The notes: generated from the sequence alone by a model not told the origin. Shown: positions 54,777-63,280, numbered from the stretch's first letter. The stretch is 64,000 nt of DNA from Acidimicrobiales bacterium (GCA_009843525.1 VYDH01000016.1:124001-188000); one strand, 5' to 3'. A program made the numbers and translations.

Positions 54777-55759
54777 GGTGATGGCGGCGTGGGGCAGTCG
54801 GCTTGGTCGGTGATGGTGGCTGTTGTGGTGAAGCGCACGCCGTGCGGGCTGGGGGATGCCGCAGTCAGCGTCGAGCCGGTTGCGGTGACGATGAGCGCGA
54901 GCGTCTCGTCGCCTTCGCAGACGTTGTCGTCGTGGGTGGCGACGAGCATCTGCGTGGCGATGTCGCCGGCGGGGATTGTCGCGGTCAGGCCGAGCGATTC
55001 GGGTACGGCGTCGAAGTCCAGCTCGCCCGGCATCGGCGCCGCGGTTGTCGAGGTGGCCGTCCGGTCCTGTGTCGAGTACGCCAACACGATGCTGTCGGCG
55101 GCGGGTTCGTTGAGGGCGGCGACGAAGGCCAGTTCGTCTCCCTCGGGGGCAGTCGCTGGTGTGACGCCGAGCTGCGGTCCGTCGGCGAAGACCGTGACTT
55201 CGGTTGCGCGGCCGTGCATGGTGAGGGTGGGGAACAGGCCGCGCAGTGGTGCGACGGCGCCGTCGGTCTCGCAGTCGAAGTGCACCTCGATCACCCGTGC
55301 GCCGTGCGCGAACCCTGTCGCTGCGGGTGCTCCGGCGAAGCTGAGGCCGGTCTCGGTCACGAACCCGGCGCTGCCGTCGGGTTGAGGTCCAGCGAGGCAC
55401 AAGTCGTTGAGTCGGGGCCGGGACCCGAGCACCGCCTCGGCCATGTACTCGCGTCGTAGCGCTGCTGCCGAGCCGTCGGGGTCTGCCCTTGGTGCGGCGT
55501 CGTCGCAGCACAGGGCTGCGGCGACGGCGGCCTCTTCCGCGGCGAGGTCGGCGACGAGGCCGGCGCGTGCGCTGTTACCGGCCCACAGCACGAACAGCAC
55601 CAGCAGTGCCAGCAGCGGCGTCAGCGCCAGCAGCTCCAGTGACGATGTCGCCCCGGACTCGTCAAACGGCCGACTGCTGCGGCGCGTCTGCGGCTGCTCG
55701 ACGGCGCGCCGATCAGCGGGGGCGGTGCCGGGGCGAGGGACGGGCGTGGTGCTGTGCAT
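54773..55759 (-). CDS. TadE-like pseudopilin with C-terminal Calx-beta-like domain
   Basis: The 328-residue protein has an N-terminal tail, then DESGATSSLELLALTPLLALLVLFVLWAG (~33-61), the TadE-type hydrophobic helix after an acidic/Gly prefix, LVADLAAEEAAVAAALCC, and a linker. Residues ~195-318 read as a Calx-beta-like domain: EGDELAFVAALNEPAADSIVLAYSTQD, then IPAGDIATQMLVATHDDNVCEGDETLALIVTATG, with the DD..-C-EGDETL calcium-type loop. Calx-beta domains bind calcium and serve as adhesion modules. A TadE carrying one is unusual and would put an adhesive domain at the pilus. Domain assignment is by eye. Confidence 0.7.
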   Translation of the reverse strand: MHSTTPVPRPGTAPADRRAVEQPQTRRSSRPFDESGATSSLELLALTPLLALLVLFVLWAGNSARAGLVADLAAEEAAVAAALCCDDAAPRADPDGSAAALRREYMAEAVLGSRPRLNDLCLAGPQPDGSAGFVTETGLSFAGAPAATGFAHGARVIEVHFDCETDGAVAPLRGLFPTLTMHGRATEVTVFADGPQLGVTPATAPEGDELAFVAALNEPAADSIVLAYSTQDRTATSTTAAPMPGELDFDAVPESLGLTATIPAGDIATQMLVATHDDNVCEGDETLALIVTATGSTLTAASPSPHGVRFTTTATITDQADCPTPPSP

Positions 55760-55771
55760 GACGCTGCCGGT

Positions 55772-56641
55772 TCAGCCTGCGAAGGAGACGCGCGTCGGCA
55801 CTGATTCGGCGAGTTGCCGCGCGCCTCGGTTGCTGTGGACGGCGGGAGCGAGACGCTCGGGCACGAGGCTGAGCAGGGCGCCGCACGGCGGCAGCGTCGC
55901 GCTGCCGCCGTCTGCGCGCACGACCCGCCCGACGGCCTCGGCGCCCATCGGCACTCCGTCGGGGAATGCTTGCGCGGCGGCCCAGCCCGGACCATCCCAG
56001 CGTGCGACCACGCCGACATGCACGCTGTTGGTGACTGCGGTGAAGTTCCCGGTGCCGCACGGCAGGCTCCAACCTTGCGGCATGCTGGCGGCGGTGGCAT
56101 AGGAGCCGCTGTAGAAGCCTCGGATGGTGGCGGGGTCGAAGCCGTGCGCGCCGAGATCGCGCAGCACAGCGCCGCTGAGCGCGTCGCAGACGGCTTGCAG
56201 CCTGTCTGCGAACCCGCGGGCGGCGCCGGTGCTGTGAGGCGAGTCCGACAGCGCGACAGTGGCGCAGTCGCCCAAGAAAGCGTCGAGGGGGGCGTCGTCG
56301 CGGCCTTGGGCGTCGCGCCACGCGGCCGCGACAGCGGCCACGTCAGCCGTCGTGTCCTCCAGCGACGACTCGGCAGCCAGGCGCTGCGGCACCGCCATCG
56401 CCACGACGGCCGCGAACGCCGACACGGGCACCATCAGGATCACCACCAAGCTGACCGCACCACCCGCATGGTTGTCGGCGCGAGCTGTGCGCCGCCTGCT
56501 GGGCAGCAATCCTGCTGGCGGCCTCGCCGCTATGGTTCGCGCCCGTGGGCGCCGCACACGCGAGCCGGGCCGAGTCAAGGTGAGCACCGTTCGCCTGAGC
56601 GGCCCGTGAGCGCCGCCGGCGCAGGCTTTGTTGTGCTGCAT
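55772..56641 (-). CDS. TadG/TadE-like Tad pilus assembly protein
   Basis: The protein (up to 289 residues) has a basic Arg/Ala-rich N-terminus, then NHAGGAVSLVVILMVPVSAFAAVVAMAVPQRL (~57-88), typical of the TadG/TadE hydrophobic helix, then ESSLEDTTADVAAVAAAWRDAQ, and a cysteine-containing outside part (DCATVALSD, QAVCDALSG, PCGTGNF, PPCGALL). The first ATG (56641) gives a ~55-residue cytoplasmic tail, which is long for this family; GTG 56587 or GTG 56557 are possible later starts. None has a good ribosome site, so the start is unsure. It lies upstream of the TadE-Calx-beta gene, 12 bases apart. Confidence 0.6.
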   Translation of the reverse strand: MQHNKACAGGAHGPLRRTVLTLTRPGSRVRRPRARTIAARPPAGLLPSRRRTARADNHAGGAVSLVVILMVPVSAFAAVVAMAVPQRLAAESSLEDTTADVAAVAAAWRDAQGRDDAPLDAFLGDCATVALSDSPHSTGAARGFADRLQAVCDALSGAVLRDLGAHGFDPATIRGFYSGSYATAASMPQGWSLPCGTGNFTAVTNSVHVGVVARWDGPGWAAAQAFPDGVPMGAEAVGRVVRADGGSATLPPCGALLSLVPERLAPAVHSNRGARQLAESVPTRVSFAG

Positions 56642-56722
56642 GCACGCTCAGGCGTCGGGCAGGATCGGACGGCGAGGGCGGCGGGGAGGCTCGCTCGCCG
56701 CGATGCACGCCAGCGCCCTGTA

Positions 56723-57304
56723 GTGGAGCCGGGATGCCTGCGGGGGGATGACGAGCGCGGCGAGGTGTTGCCGTTCTTGATTCTGTGGCCTGCGCTGGTT
56801 GTGCTCTTGCTGGTGCTGGTGGCCCAGGCGTTCATCGTGACCGGCGCGCGAGCCCAGGCCGAGGCGGCAGCATCAGCAGGCTTGAGGGCCGCGTGGCACG
56901 CGGTCGGCGCGTCGGGCCTGGCGTACGCCGCCGACGGCACCGCGCACACCGGCCTCGACCCGCCGCCGCGCACCGCCGAGATGGCAGCCGCGGCCGACGA
57001 CGCGGTGGCGCGCGCCGCCGCTGCGGGAGATGGCTGGCGCTGGTGGACGCCGGGGGCTGCGACGGTGCGCAGCGACTGGTGCCACAGCGGCCCGTCCGCG
57101 CGCCTGCGTCCCACGCCGGGAGAGCACGGATGGCTGCGCGTGGAGGTCACCGGCGAGGTATTCGGGCCGTTCAGCGCCTTGTGGCCGGGCCGGCTCGATC
57201 GGGTCCACGCAGCAGCGGCAGGACCGGCCGTGCTCACCCAGAGTCCTTCCTCGGGCAGCACTGATCCGGTTCCCGCCGTGCCCGTCGAGCTTCCGGAGTG
57301 CTGA
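56723..57304 (+). CDS. TadE-like pseudopilin, opposite strand
   Basis: GTG 56723 gives a 193-residue protein: VEPGCLRGDDERGEVLPFLILWPALVVLLLVLVAQAFIV (~10-38), the RGE-then-hydrophobic-helix form of TadE, ARAQAEAAASAGLRAAWHAVG, and a soluble C-terminal part with two Cys (SDWCHSG and the terminal Cys). It lies inside the minus-strand Tad run but on the plus strand, divergent from the TadG-like gene. An earlier GTG (56633) would add ~30 basic residues before the helix. Coding support is good because the opposite frames are plainly shadows. Confidence 0.65.
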   Translation: MEPGCLRGDDERGEVLPFLILWPALVVLLLVLVAQAFIVTGARAQAEAAASAGLRAAWHAVGASGLAYAADGTAHTGLDPPPRTAEMAAAADDAVARAAAAGDGWRWWTPGAATVRSDWCHSGPSARLRPTPGEHGWLRVEVTGEVFGPFSALWPGRLDRVHAAAAGPAVLTQSPSSGSTDPVPAVPVELPEC

Positions 57305-57350
57305 GAGCGCACCTGGTGGCACACGTCGCCCGTGCAGCGTGTCGGGTACG

Positions 57351-57848
57351 TCATGGCGACCGGCCCGTCACTTGGCACGCCCATTGCATGACCGGCGGCT
57401 GTGCGGCAAAGGTGGTCGTCGTCTGACCGGCAAGTGTGGTCGGCGTGGGCGGGGCCGCGGTGGTCTCGGTGCTCTCGGCGGCGGTTGTCGCTGTGGTCGC
57501 AACGGGTGCCAGATCAGTCACCGGCACTTGGGTCCACGCTGCGGCGCTGATGGTGTCGGGGTAGTCCGAGGCGAGCCGCTCACAGAGTCCGCGGAGCTTC
57601 GCGAACAGGGCTCCGTTGGGGTCCAGGCCGCTGCTGCGGGCAGCGGCGACGGCTCGGCTCGACAGCTCCGCGGCCAGCACGTTTGCTTCCAGCAGGCGCA
57701 CTGTCGGGTCGGCGCGAGTCTCGGTGGCGTCGTCGAGGAGCCGTTGCACGGCGACTGCCATGACGGCTGCGAAGCCGCCGACAGCAGCGATGATGAGCAG
57801 CCACTCCAGCGAGGCGAGTCCGCTGTCGCGTTGTCCGCGGCGGGTCAT
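57351..57848 (-). CDS. Prepilin-like protein (pilin 1)
   Basis: The 165-residue protein has a 10-residue leader (MTRRGQRDSG) and then L-A-S-L-E-W-L-L-I with a ~25-residue hydrophobic helix (Glu at +5 after the predicted cut). The middle is helical with SSGLDPNGALFAKLRGLCERLASDYPDT; the C-terminal ~45 residues are Thr/Ala-rich (likely glycosylated or disordered) with a last Cys near VMQWACQV. It starts by ATGA overlap with tadC, so it is translated with the assembly platform and may be the major pilin. Confidence 0.78.
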   Translation of the reverse strand: MTRRGQRDSGLASLEWLLIIAAVGGFAAVMAVAVQRLLDDATETRADPTVRLLEANVLAAELSSRAVAAARSSGLDPNGALFAKLRGLCERLASDYPDTISAAAWTQVPVTDLAPVATTATTAAESTETTAAPPTPTTLAGQTTTTFAAQPPVMQWACQVTGRSP

Positions 57849-58675
57849 GGCTGGGGGGTGCCGGCGATGATGCCGCCGGTGAGGGACACGAAGGGCGGGT
57901 AGACGAGGATGGCTGCGAGGGCGAGGGCGACGCCGGTGGCGGGCAGCACGATGATCTGGTTGCGCCGTTCGGCGGCTTCGCGTTCGCGCTGCAGGTTGTC
58001 GCGCCACAGGGTGTCGGCGGCGACGAGCACGGCGTCAGCGATGCGGGTGCCGCGCTCTGCTGCCAGCCCGAACGCGGCGACCGCTGGGGCGTGGTTGTGC
58101 AGGCCGTAGCGGTCGACGAGGTCGACGAGTCCTTCCCATGCGGGGCGTCGCTCGTTCTGGGCGGCGAGCAGGTGGCGGTGCAGCAGCCGCCAGCCGGTTC
58201 GGGTTCCGGCTTGGGCGGCGGTGAGCATTGCTGTGGCGGGCTCGGCGCCGGCGTTGACCTGCTGGGCGACGAGCACGATCCACACCCGGATGACGTGGTC
58301 GAGCTCGCTGCGGGCCTTGCGGGCAGTGTCGCGTGTGCCTTGGCGGGGCAGCTGCCAGCCGGCGAAGCCCAACAGCGCCGCGAGCGCGAGCGTCGCTGCG
58401 ATGCCGTCGGCCCACGCCGCGGCGACGGCGGCCCCGATCGTCAGTCCGGCGAGCAGGCCCACAAGCCGCTGGACGGCGTAGTGCTGCGGGACGGTGCCGG
58501 CGAGGCGCAGGTCGGCGGCTTCGCTGTCGCGCACGATGCGCTCCAGCGCCACGGCTGCGCTGGCCCGCGCCGGTTGGGACCGGCGCGAGCGCGGCCCCAC
58601 GACGGCAGCGACCAGCAGAGCGATCCCGCCGAAGCACAGCAGCCCGGCGGCGACGGCGGCGACGGGGGTGCTCAC
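57845..58675 (-). CDS. tadC: Tad pilus platform protein TadC (T2SSF)
   Basis: The 276-residue inner-membrane protein has an N-terminal TM (~8-28), a TM pair (~70-105) and a T2SSF domain: DHVIRVWIVLVAQQVNAGAEPATAMLTAA (~122-150), then FGLAAERGTRIADAVLVAADTLW (~203-225) and a last TM (~240-263). With TadB it forms the platform on which TadA drives pilin insertion. GTG 58675 overlaps the tadB stop (GTGA); a longer in-frame extension upstream is antisense noise over tadB and tadA. Confidence 0.87.
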   Translation of the reverse strand: MSTPVAAVAAGLLCFGGIALLVAAVVGPRSRRSQPARASAAVALERIVRDSEAADLRLAGTVPQHYAVQRLVGLLAGLTIGAAVAAAWADGIAATLALAALLGFAGWQLPRQGTRDTARKARSELDHVIRVWIVLVAQQVNAGAEPATAMLTAAQAGTRTGWRLLHRHLLAAQNERRPAWEGLVDLVDRYGLHNHAPAVAAFGLAAERGTRIADAVLVAADTLWRDNLQREREAAERRNQIIVLPATGVALALAAILVYPPFVSLTGGIIAGTPQP

Positions 58676-59565
58676 AGCGGGTCCTTGCCGCGTCGGCGCC
58701 GCGGCGGGGGTGCCAGCACCGAGGGCTGGACGCGCACCACCGAGTGGTACACCAAGAACACAGTGGAGCCGAGCAGCACCATGGCGATCAGGGACAGCAC
58801 GAGCTGGCCGGTGGGGGTGCGGTAGGGCTCGAAGTAGGCGGGGTTGTTGCGGTACATCAGCAGCACCACCCCGCCGGCGAGGCCCAGCAGCGCGATGGTC
58901 TGGGTCCACAGCTGCACGACTGCTTCGGTGCGTGCGCGATGCAGGCTGACGACGTCGCCGATGCGGTTGCACAGCTCCAGCAATGGGGCAGTGAGCGGCC
59001 CGCCCGAGTCGGCGGCGATGCGCAGCCCGACGGCGACATCGGGTTCCCAGACCACGCCGGCGGCGGCCAGCTCGTCGAGTGCGGGGCCGATGCCGCGCAG
59101 TTCTGCCACCGACGCGACCCGCTTGACGACGGGCTGAAGCTGAGAGGGGGCGTGCTCTGTGCTGCTGGTGAGGGCGTCGGTCAGCCCCGCGCCCGAGCGG
59201 GTGAGCTCGGCGAGTTGGCGGGTCCACAGCTGCCACGCCAGCGCCTCGCGTGTCTGCGTGCGCCGTCGGCGGGGTGCTGCGACGAACGGCGGCAGCAGCG
59301 CCCCCAGCCCGCCCAGCAGCAACGCCAGACCCAACAGGCCAGTGGCGACAAAGCCGACGGCGGCGCCCGCGGCCGAGGCGGCGGCTTGAACGAGCATCTG
59401 CGTGCCGCCCGTCCGGTTTCGTGCCGAGATGGGCGTGCCCGGTGCCGGCGCATCGCGCTCGGGCCGCTGCCGCGCCCGCTCGGGCGTCCGCGGCCGTCTC
59501 GCGGACGCGAAGATCACGGCCAGGCCGAGAGCGAATACCGTCCCGAACGCGACCAACCCGATCAT
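58672..59565 (-). CDS. tadB: Tad pilus platform protein TadB (T2SSF)
   Basis: The 297-residue membrane protein has TM spans near 3-21 and 57-93, a T2SSF domain with QLWTRQLAELTRSGAGLTDAL (~111-131), VAVGLRIAADSGGPLTAPLLELCNRIGDVV (~176-205), then two TM spans (~218-240 and ~255-275) and a basic tail. Partner of TadC. It is 6 bases downstream of tadA and overlaps tadC by 4. Confidence 0.87.
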   Translation of the reverse strand: MIGLVAFGTVFALGLAVIFASARRPRTPERARQRPERDAPAPGTPISARNRTGGTQMLVQAAASAAGAAVGFVATGLLGLALLLGGLGALLPPFVAAPRRRRTQTREALAWQLWTRQLAELTRSGAGLTDALTSSTEHAPSQLQPVVKRVASVAELRGIGPALDELAAAGVVWEPDVAVGLRIAADSGGPLTAPLLELCNRIGDVVSLHRARTEAVVQLWTQTIALLGLAGGVVLLMYRNNPAYFEPYRTPTGQLVLSLIAMVLLGSTVFLVYHSVVRVQPSVLAPPPRRRRGKDPL

Positions 59566-59571
59566 GAGCGC

Positions 59572-60849
59572 TCACGCTCCTGCGGGCCAGCCCGAGACGT
59601 CGAGGCCGCCTTCTGCGAGGCGCTCTACGACGTCGGGGTTGCGGGGCCTGCCCAGCAGCGTCAGAGGCTGACTGCGCTGGCGGCGGCCGAAGATGTCGTG
59701 GGTGTCGAACCGGTCGCCGGGCGAGCCGAGCACTTCGGTGATCGTGTGCACGCCCCGGAATCCGGTGCGCGGGTCGCTGTGCATGTGCACGACGAGATGG
59801 ATGACCTCTGCGGCCTCCTGGATCAGCGCGGACTGCGCGCCGGCCAGCCCTGATGCCAGGCAGTACCGGACGAGGCGGCTGAGGGCCTGGCGCGGCGAGG
59901 AGGCATGAATGGTGGCCATGGAGCCGTCCGAGCCGGTGCCGCACGCGGACAGGAACGTCGCCGCTTCCGGTCCGCGCAGCTCGCCCACGATGACGCGGTC
60001 CGCGCCCGAGCGCAAAGAGCGCTTGGCGAGCTCCTCCATGCCGATCTCGCCCTCGCCGTCGCTGTTGGCCTCCCTTGTTTCCACCGCGAACGTGTGGGGA
60101 TGGGTGTCGTCGAGGAACAGCTCGAAGGTCTGCTCGAGCGTGCACACAATCTCGTGGTCGCCCACCTCGCCCAGCAGAGCGCGCAGCAGCGTGGTCTTGC
60201 CCGACCCCAGCGCCCCGCAGATCAGCACGTTCGCCGGCGCCGGGGGCCGCACCGCCGCCGCCACCAACTCTCCCGCCTGGGCCGACAGCGAGCCGTTCGC
60301 GACGAGGTCGTCGAGGCGGATCAGGCGATGACGGTGACAGCGCACCGTCAGATACGGCGCGCCGCACACCGCCATAGCAGCGAAAATGCGCTCGCCGGTG
60401 CGCAGCCGCAGATCCAAAAGCGGCGCAGAATGATCGAACCGGCGCCCCGTCTGCCCATGCGTCGTCGCAAGGTGCGAGACGTAGCGGATCATCTCGTCCT
60501 CGTTGGCGAACAGCGGCCCCTCGATGCGCTCTTGGCGGCCCCCCGACAGGCCCAGTACTCCGCGATGGGGGCCGAACACCCAGATGTTCTCCACATCGCC
60601 ACGGCGCAGGTACCGCTCGATCGGCCCCGCGCCCAGCAGCGCGTCGAGCTGCTCATCCAGCCACTCCACATCGGCATCGGCAAGGCCAAGCCCGGCGGCA
60701 TCAAGCGATTCCGCCTCACGGTCCGCCGTGACTTCGCGTGCGATCTGGCGGCAGCGCTCCGCGACGACATGCGGCTCGTCCGACGCCGCCAGCCGGTACT
60801 CCTGCACCCGCGGCAGCACCAAGTTCCAGATGTCCTCCCGCAGGCTCAC
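59572..60849 (-). CDS. tadA: Tad pilus assembly ATPase TadA/CpaF
   Basis: The 425-residue secretion ATPase powers pilus assembly. It has an N-terminal domain (DVEWLDEQLDALLGAGPIERYLR, ENIWVFGPHRG), Walker A CGALGSGKTTLLRALL (~208-222), the Asp box EQTFELFL, Walker B RVIVGELRGPEA (~286) and the His box SMATIHASS (~309). The order and motifs match TadA/CpaF, which works for both extension and retraction in Tad systems. Start overlaps the TadZ-like gene's stop by 4 bases. Confidence 0.92.
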   Translation of the reverse strand: MSLREDIWNLVLPRVQEYRLAASDEPHVVAERCRQIAREVTADREAESLDAAGLGLADADVEWLDEQLDALLGAGPIERYLRRGDVENIWVFGPHRGVLGLSGGRQERIEGPLFANEDEMIRYVSHLATTHGQTGRRFDHSAPLLDLRLRTGERIFAAMAVCGAPYLTVRCHRHRLIRLDDLVANGSLSAQAGELVAAAVRPPAPANVLICGALGSGKTTLLRALLGEVGDHEIVCTLEQTFELFLDDTHPHTFAVETREANSDGEGEIGMEELAKRSLRSGADRVIVGELRGPEAATFLSACGTGSDGSMATIHASSPRQALSRLVRYCLASGLAGAQSALIQEAAEVIHLVVHMHSDPRTGFRGVHTITEVLGSPGDRFDTHDIFGRRQRSQPLTLLGRPRNPDVVERLAEGGLDVSGWPAGA

Positions 60850-61874
60850 CGGCCGGTCCTCAACGGCACAGCGCCGCCATTCGCGATACCCAGCGAGGCA
60901 GCGCCATCTATAGGGCGTTGCGGGCCGGGGCCGCTGTTGTCCGTGATCGGTGCCACGATTCCGTGCTGCGGCAGCTGCTGCTCCGGCGCGTCCCGACCCG
61001 GCTCTTCGCGCCCGGCGTCTGCGGCCAAGAACGCGATGCGCGCCGCCAGATCGTCCAGAGTCCGCGCCGCTTTGGCGTCACGTCGACGCGTCCGGCTGCC
61101 CAGCAGTGCCCGCTCATGCACCGTGTCGAGCCGGCCAGCCACATGCAGGCCCGATGCGGTGTGAATCTCCTCGTGGCTGCGAATCGCAGGACCGTCGAGC
61201 ACCACGCACGGCGAGCAGCACGGCGCAGCTTCGATGAGCGAGCCGCTCGCCGCGCACAATGCCTCGAACCGTTCCTCGGTGTCGGCCGGTGCCAGCAGCA
61301 CGACGGCCGACGCTGCCCCCAGCAACGCTTCCAGGCTGCCCAGCAGGGGGACCGCCATGGACACGATCGTGTGGCGGCCGGCGTTCGCGGCGAGCAGTCC
61401 GTCGGTGTGCTGGGCCAGCCACGCCACCGCTGTCGGCGCGCCTGCGGTGCTGGTAGGTCCCAGCAGCAATCGCACGGAGCCTTCGCCCGCGGTGCCGAGG
61501 TGCCAGCAGTGCTCCTCCAAGACAGCCGCGGCGAGGGGCTGGCGCGCGGCCATCAATGACGGCACACCCCGCAGCGCCGGGGAGAAGCTGGCACGGGTCG
61601 CCTTCCTCAGACGGCTGGCGAGCGCCGGCCCCGACGAGTCCGCGTCCACCACCAGCACGTCGCGGCCGTGCGCCGCCCAGCGGCGGGCCACCGCCACCGC
61701 GACAGAGCCGCTGTCGTGCGCAGCGTCAGGTAACGCAACCACTGCGACCACCCGAGCGGACCGGTCGCGCTCATACATCTCTGCGATTGCCTCGCGGTCC
61801 GCGCGTGCAGCCTTGCGCCCCGCCCGGCGAGGCTGCTTCTTCGCACGTTGACGAAGGCGTGAACGCAGCGGCAC
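60846..61874 (-). CDS. TadZ/CpaE-like ParA/MinD-fold protein lacking a P-loop
   Basis: The 342-residue protein has a very basic N-terminus (~1-30, many Arg/Lys) and a MinD/ParA-like fold: RVVAVVALPDAAHDSGSVAVAVARRWAAHGRDVLVVDADSSGPALASRL. The Walker A position reads DSGSVAVAVA rather than KGGxGKT, so nucleotide binding through a P-loop is unlikely. VVLLAPADTEERFEAL and VVLDGPAI are later core strands. TadZ/CpaE proteins place Tad systems at the cell pole; several lack a complete P-loop. Position between the CpaB-like gene and tadA supports the call. Confidence 0.72.
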   Translation of the reverse strand: MPLRSRLRQRAKKQPRRAGRKAARADREAIAEMYERDRSARVVAVVALPDAAHDSGSVAVAVARRWAAHGRDVLVVDADSSGPALASRLRKATRASFSPALRGVPSLMAARQPLAAAVLEEHCWHLGTAGEGSVRLLLGPTSTAGAPTAVAWLAQHTDGLLAANAGRHTIVSMAVPLLGSLEALLGAASAVVLLAPADTEERFEALCAASGSLIEAAPCCSPCVVLDGPAIRSHEEIHTASGLHVAGRLDTVHERALLGSRTRRRDAKAARTLDDLAARIAFLAADAGREEPGRDAPEQQLPQHGIVAPITDNSGPGPQRPIDGAASLGIANGGAVPLRTGR

Positions 61875-61881
61875 GCTGGAC

Positions 61882-63027
61882 CTACCCCGCCGAGCCGGTC
61901 GCTTGCGACTGCTGCCACTGCCACAGCCACTGCTCGTCCAGCCGCCTGGCGACGTCTCGTGTGGCGGTGCCCGGCGCCACTCGCAGCGCCATCGGCGCCG
62001 CGCCCAGCCGCGCTGGCAGCGATTCCCACCAGGCCCATTCCTCGGGCTGCGCCCAGATGCCCAGCACGCCGTCGCGATAGTGGTCGAGCGTCACCGCCTG
62101 CAGCACCGACCGGGGCCGTCCGGCACTCCCGCCCGACGGCGGCGCGCCGGGGTCCACCAGCAGCACCAGGTCGCCCTCGGCGACGCCGGAAGGGGCGAGG
62201 CTGGTGTCGAGCGGCACCAGCACCTCGAGCTCGCCGCGCGCGCCCTGTGCCAGCCAGTCCTGTCCGAACGGGTGCAGCGCCGCGGTCGCCTCGGCATGCT
62301 CAGCGGCCCACAGTGCGTCGAGGCGCGCGCTCAGTTCGGCACCGTCGCCTCCCAGCGGCAGCGGCAGCACCAACGGCGTCGCCCCCAGCTTGGCCGGCAG
62401 ACCTCGCCACCACGCCCACTCGGCGGGCGGCACGAACAAGCGCATCGACGACCCGTCGAAGCCGCGCAACACCAGCTGCCGCAGCACCGACCGGGGCCGT
62501 CCGGGCCCGTCGCCCGACGGCACCACGCCTGGGTCGATCAGCAGCACCATCTCGCCCTCGCGGACGCCTGACGGTGCCAGGCTCGCGTCCAGCGGCACCA
62601 CCGCCTCGAGCTCGTCGCCCACCGGCTGCGACGACACGACGGTCAGCAAGTGCGGAGCCACCAACGTGCCGGCAGGGATGGGTTCCGCCGCCGCCAGTCC
62701 GGCGAGTCCCGGTGCTGCGTCCGGCGTCCACGGAATGTGCGTGATGTCGCCCAGCAGCGCCCATGCCCACGTCAGGTCCGCTTCGGTGAGCACTTGGCCG
62801 CGTCCGATGTCCGAGGCTGCCACCACCACCCGCGTGCGCTCGTCGAAGGCGTCTGCGAAGTAGTAGAAGCCGGCGACGCTGCCCCCCAGCAGCGCCAGGC
62901 CCGCGACCGCCGTCAGGATGCGCTTCGATGCCGAAGACAGCCGACGCCGCACCCGGCCGGGCACAGCCGCGTCCCCGTCGCCACCAGCGACGTCGGCGTC
63001 CGGTTCGTCGGACGCGGCGGGACTCAT
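61882..63027 (-). CDS. CpaB/RcpC-like SAF-domain pilus protein with internal duplication
   Basis: The 381-residue protein has an acidic N-terminus, TM (~37-58), and a SAF domain (~66-130: RVVVAASDIGRGQVLTEADLTW, then EPIPAGTLVAPHLLT), as in CpaB/RcpC. Beyond it are two ~100-residue copies (~139-240 and ~266-370), each with EL(E)..VPLD(A/T)SLAPSGV, EG(E/D)(M/L)VLL(I/V)DPG, GRPRSVL, EWAWW..LPA(K/R)LGA and a final LD..W segment. It heads the minus-strand Tad run. ATG 63027 has GAGG 5 bases upstream. No secretin is expected in an organism without an outer membrane. Confidence 0.78.
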   Translation of the reverse strand: MSPAASDEPDADVAGGDGDAAVPGRVRRRLSSASKRILTAVAGLALLGGSVAGFYYFADAFDERTRVVVAASDIGRGQVLTEADLTWAWALLGDITHIPWTPDAAPGLAGLAAAEPIPAGTLVAPHLLTVVSSQPVGDELEAVVPLDASLAPSGVREGEMVLLIDPGVVPSGDGPGRPRSVLRQLVLRGFDGSSMRLFVPPAEWAWWRGLPAKLGATPLVLPLPLGGDGAELSARLDALWAAEHAEATAALHPFGQDWLAQGARGELEVLVPLDTSLAPSGVAEGDLVLLVDPGAPPSGGSAGRPRSVLQAVTLDHYRDGVLGIWAQPEEWAWWESLPARLGAAPMALRVAPGTATRDVARRLDEQWLWQWQQSQATGSAG

Positions 63028-63076
63028 CGCAGCCTCACCGTCGCAGCCGGCGAGCCGGCGAGAGTTCGAGTAGCGC

Positions 63077-63106
63077 TTGACAGCGCTGGCGGAAGCTGCT
63101 TATCGT
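63077..63106 (+). promoter_or_regulatory. Strong promoter upstream of secreted repeat protein
   Basis: TTGACA (63077-63082), an 18-base spacer and TATCGT (63101-63106) match the housekeeping consensus, the best -35 in the window. GTG 63115 lies 8 bases past the -10, and the frame it opens runs straight into the (CT)13 tract. The secreted-protein ATG is at 63281, so the transcript would have a long leader. Confidence 0.65.
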
Positions 63107-63124
63107 GCCCCGCCGTGAAGCCCG

Positions 63125-63150
63125 CTCTCTCTCTCTCTCTCTCTCTCTCT
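63125..63150. repeat. (CT)13 dinucleotide tract
   Basis: Thirteen CT units in a row, 26 bases, in the 253-base spacer between the divergent cpaB-like gene (start 63027) and the secreted-protein gene (start 63281), ~19 bases after the -10 of a strong promoter. Tracts this long are rare in high-GC actinobacteria and are prone to slippage, the basis of phase variation in other bacteria. The rest of the spacer shows no other gene. Confidence 0.9.
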
Positions 63151-63280
63151 GCGCCAGAGGCTGGCGGGCTTGGCCAGGCGCGCGGACGAGGCGACCACAC
63201 GCAGCCAATCGCTGCAGAAGGCGGGCCGGGTCAGCGCAAGCACCGGCGCATTGTGCCCCACACGGCCCGCGGGCGCAATC

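Noticed and set aside
58676-60367. Long upstream extension of tadC
   Set aside because: The frame is a shadow over tadB and tadA; GTG 58675 with GTGA overlap is the expected start.
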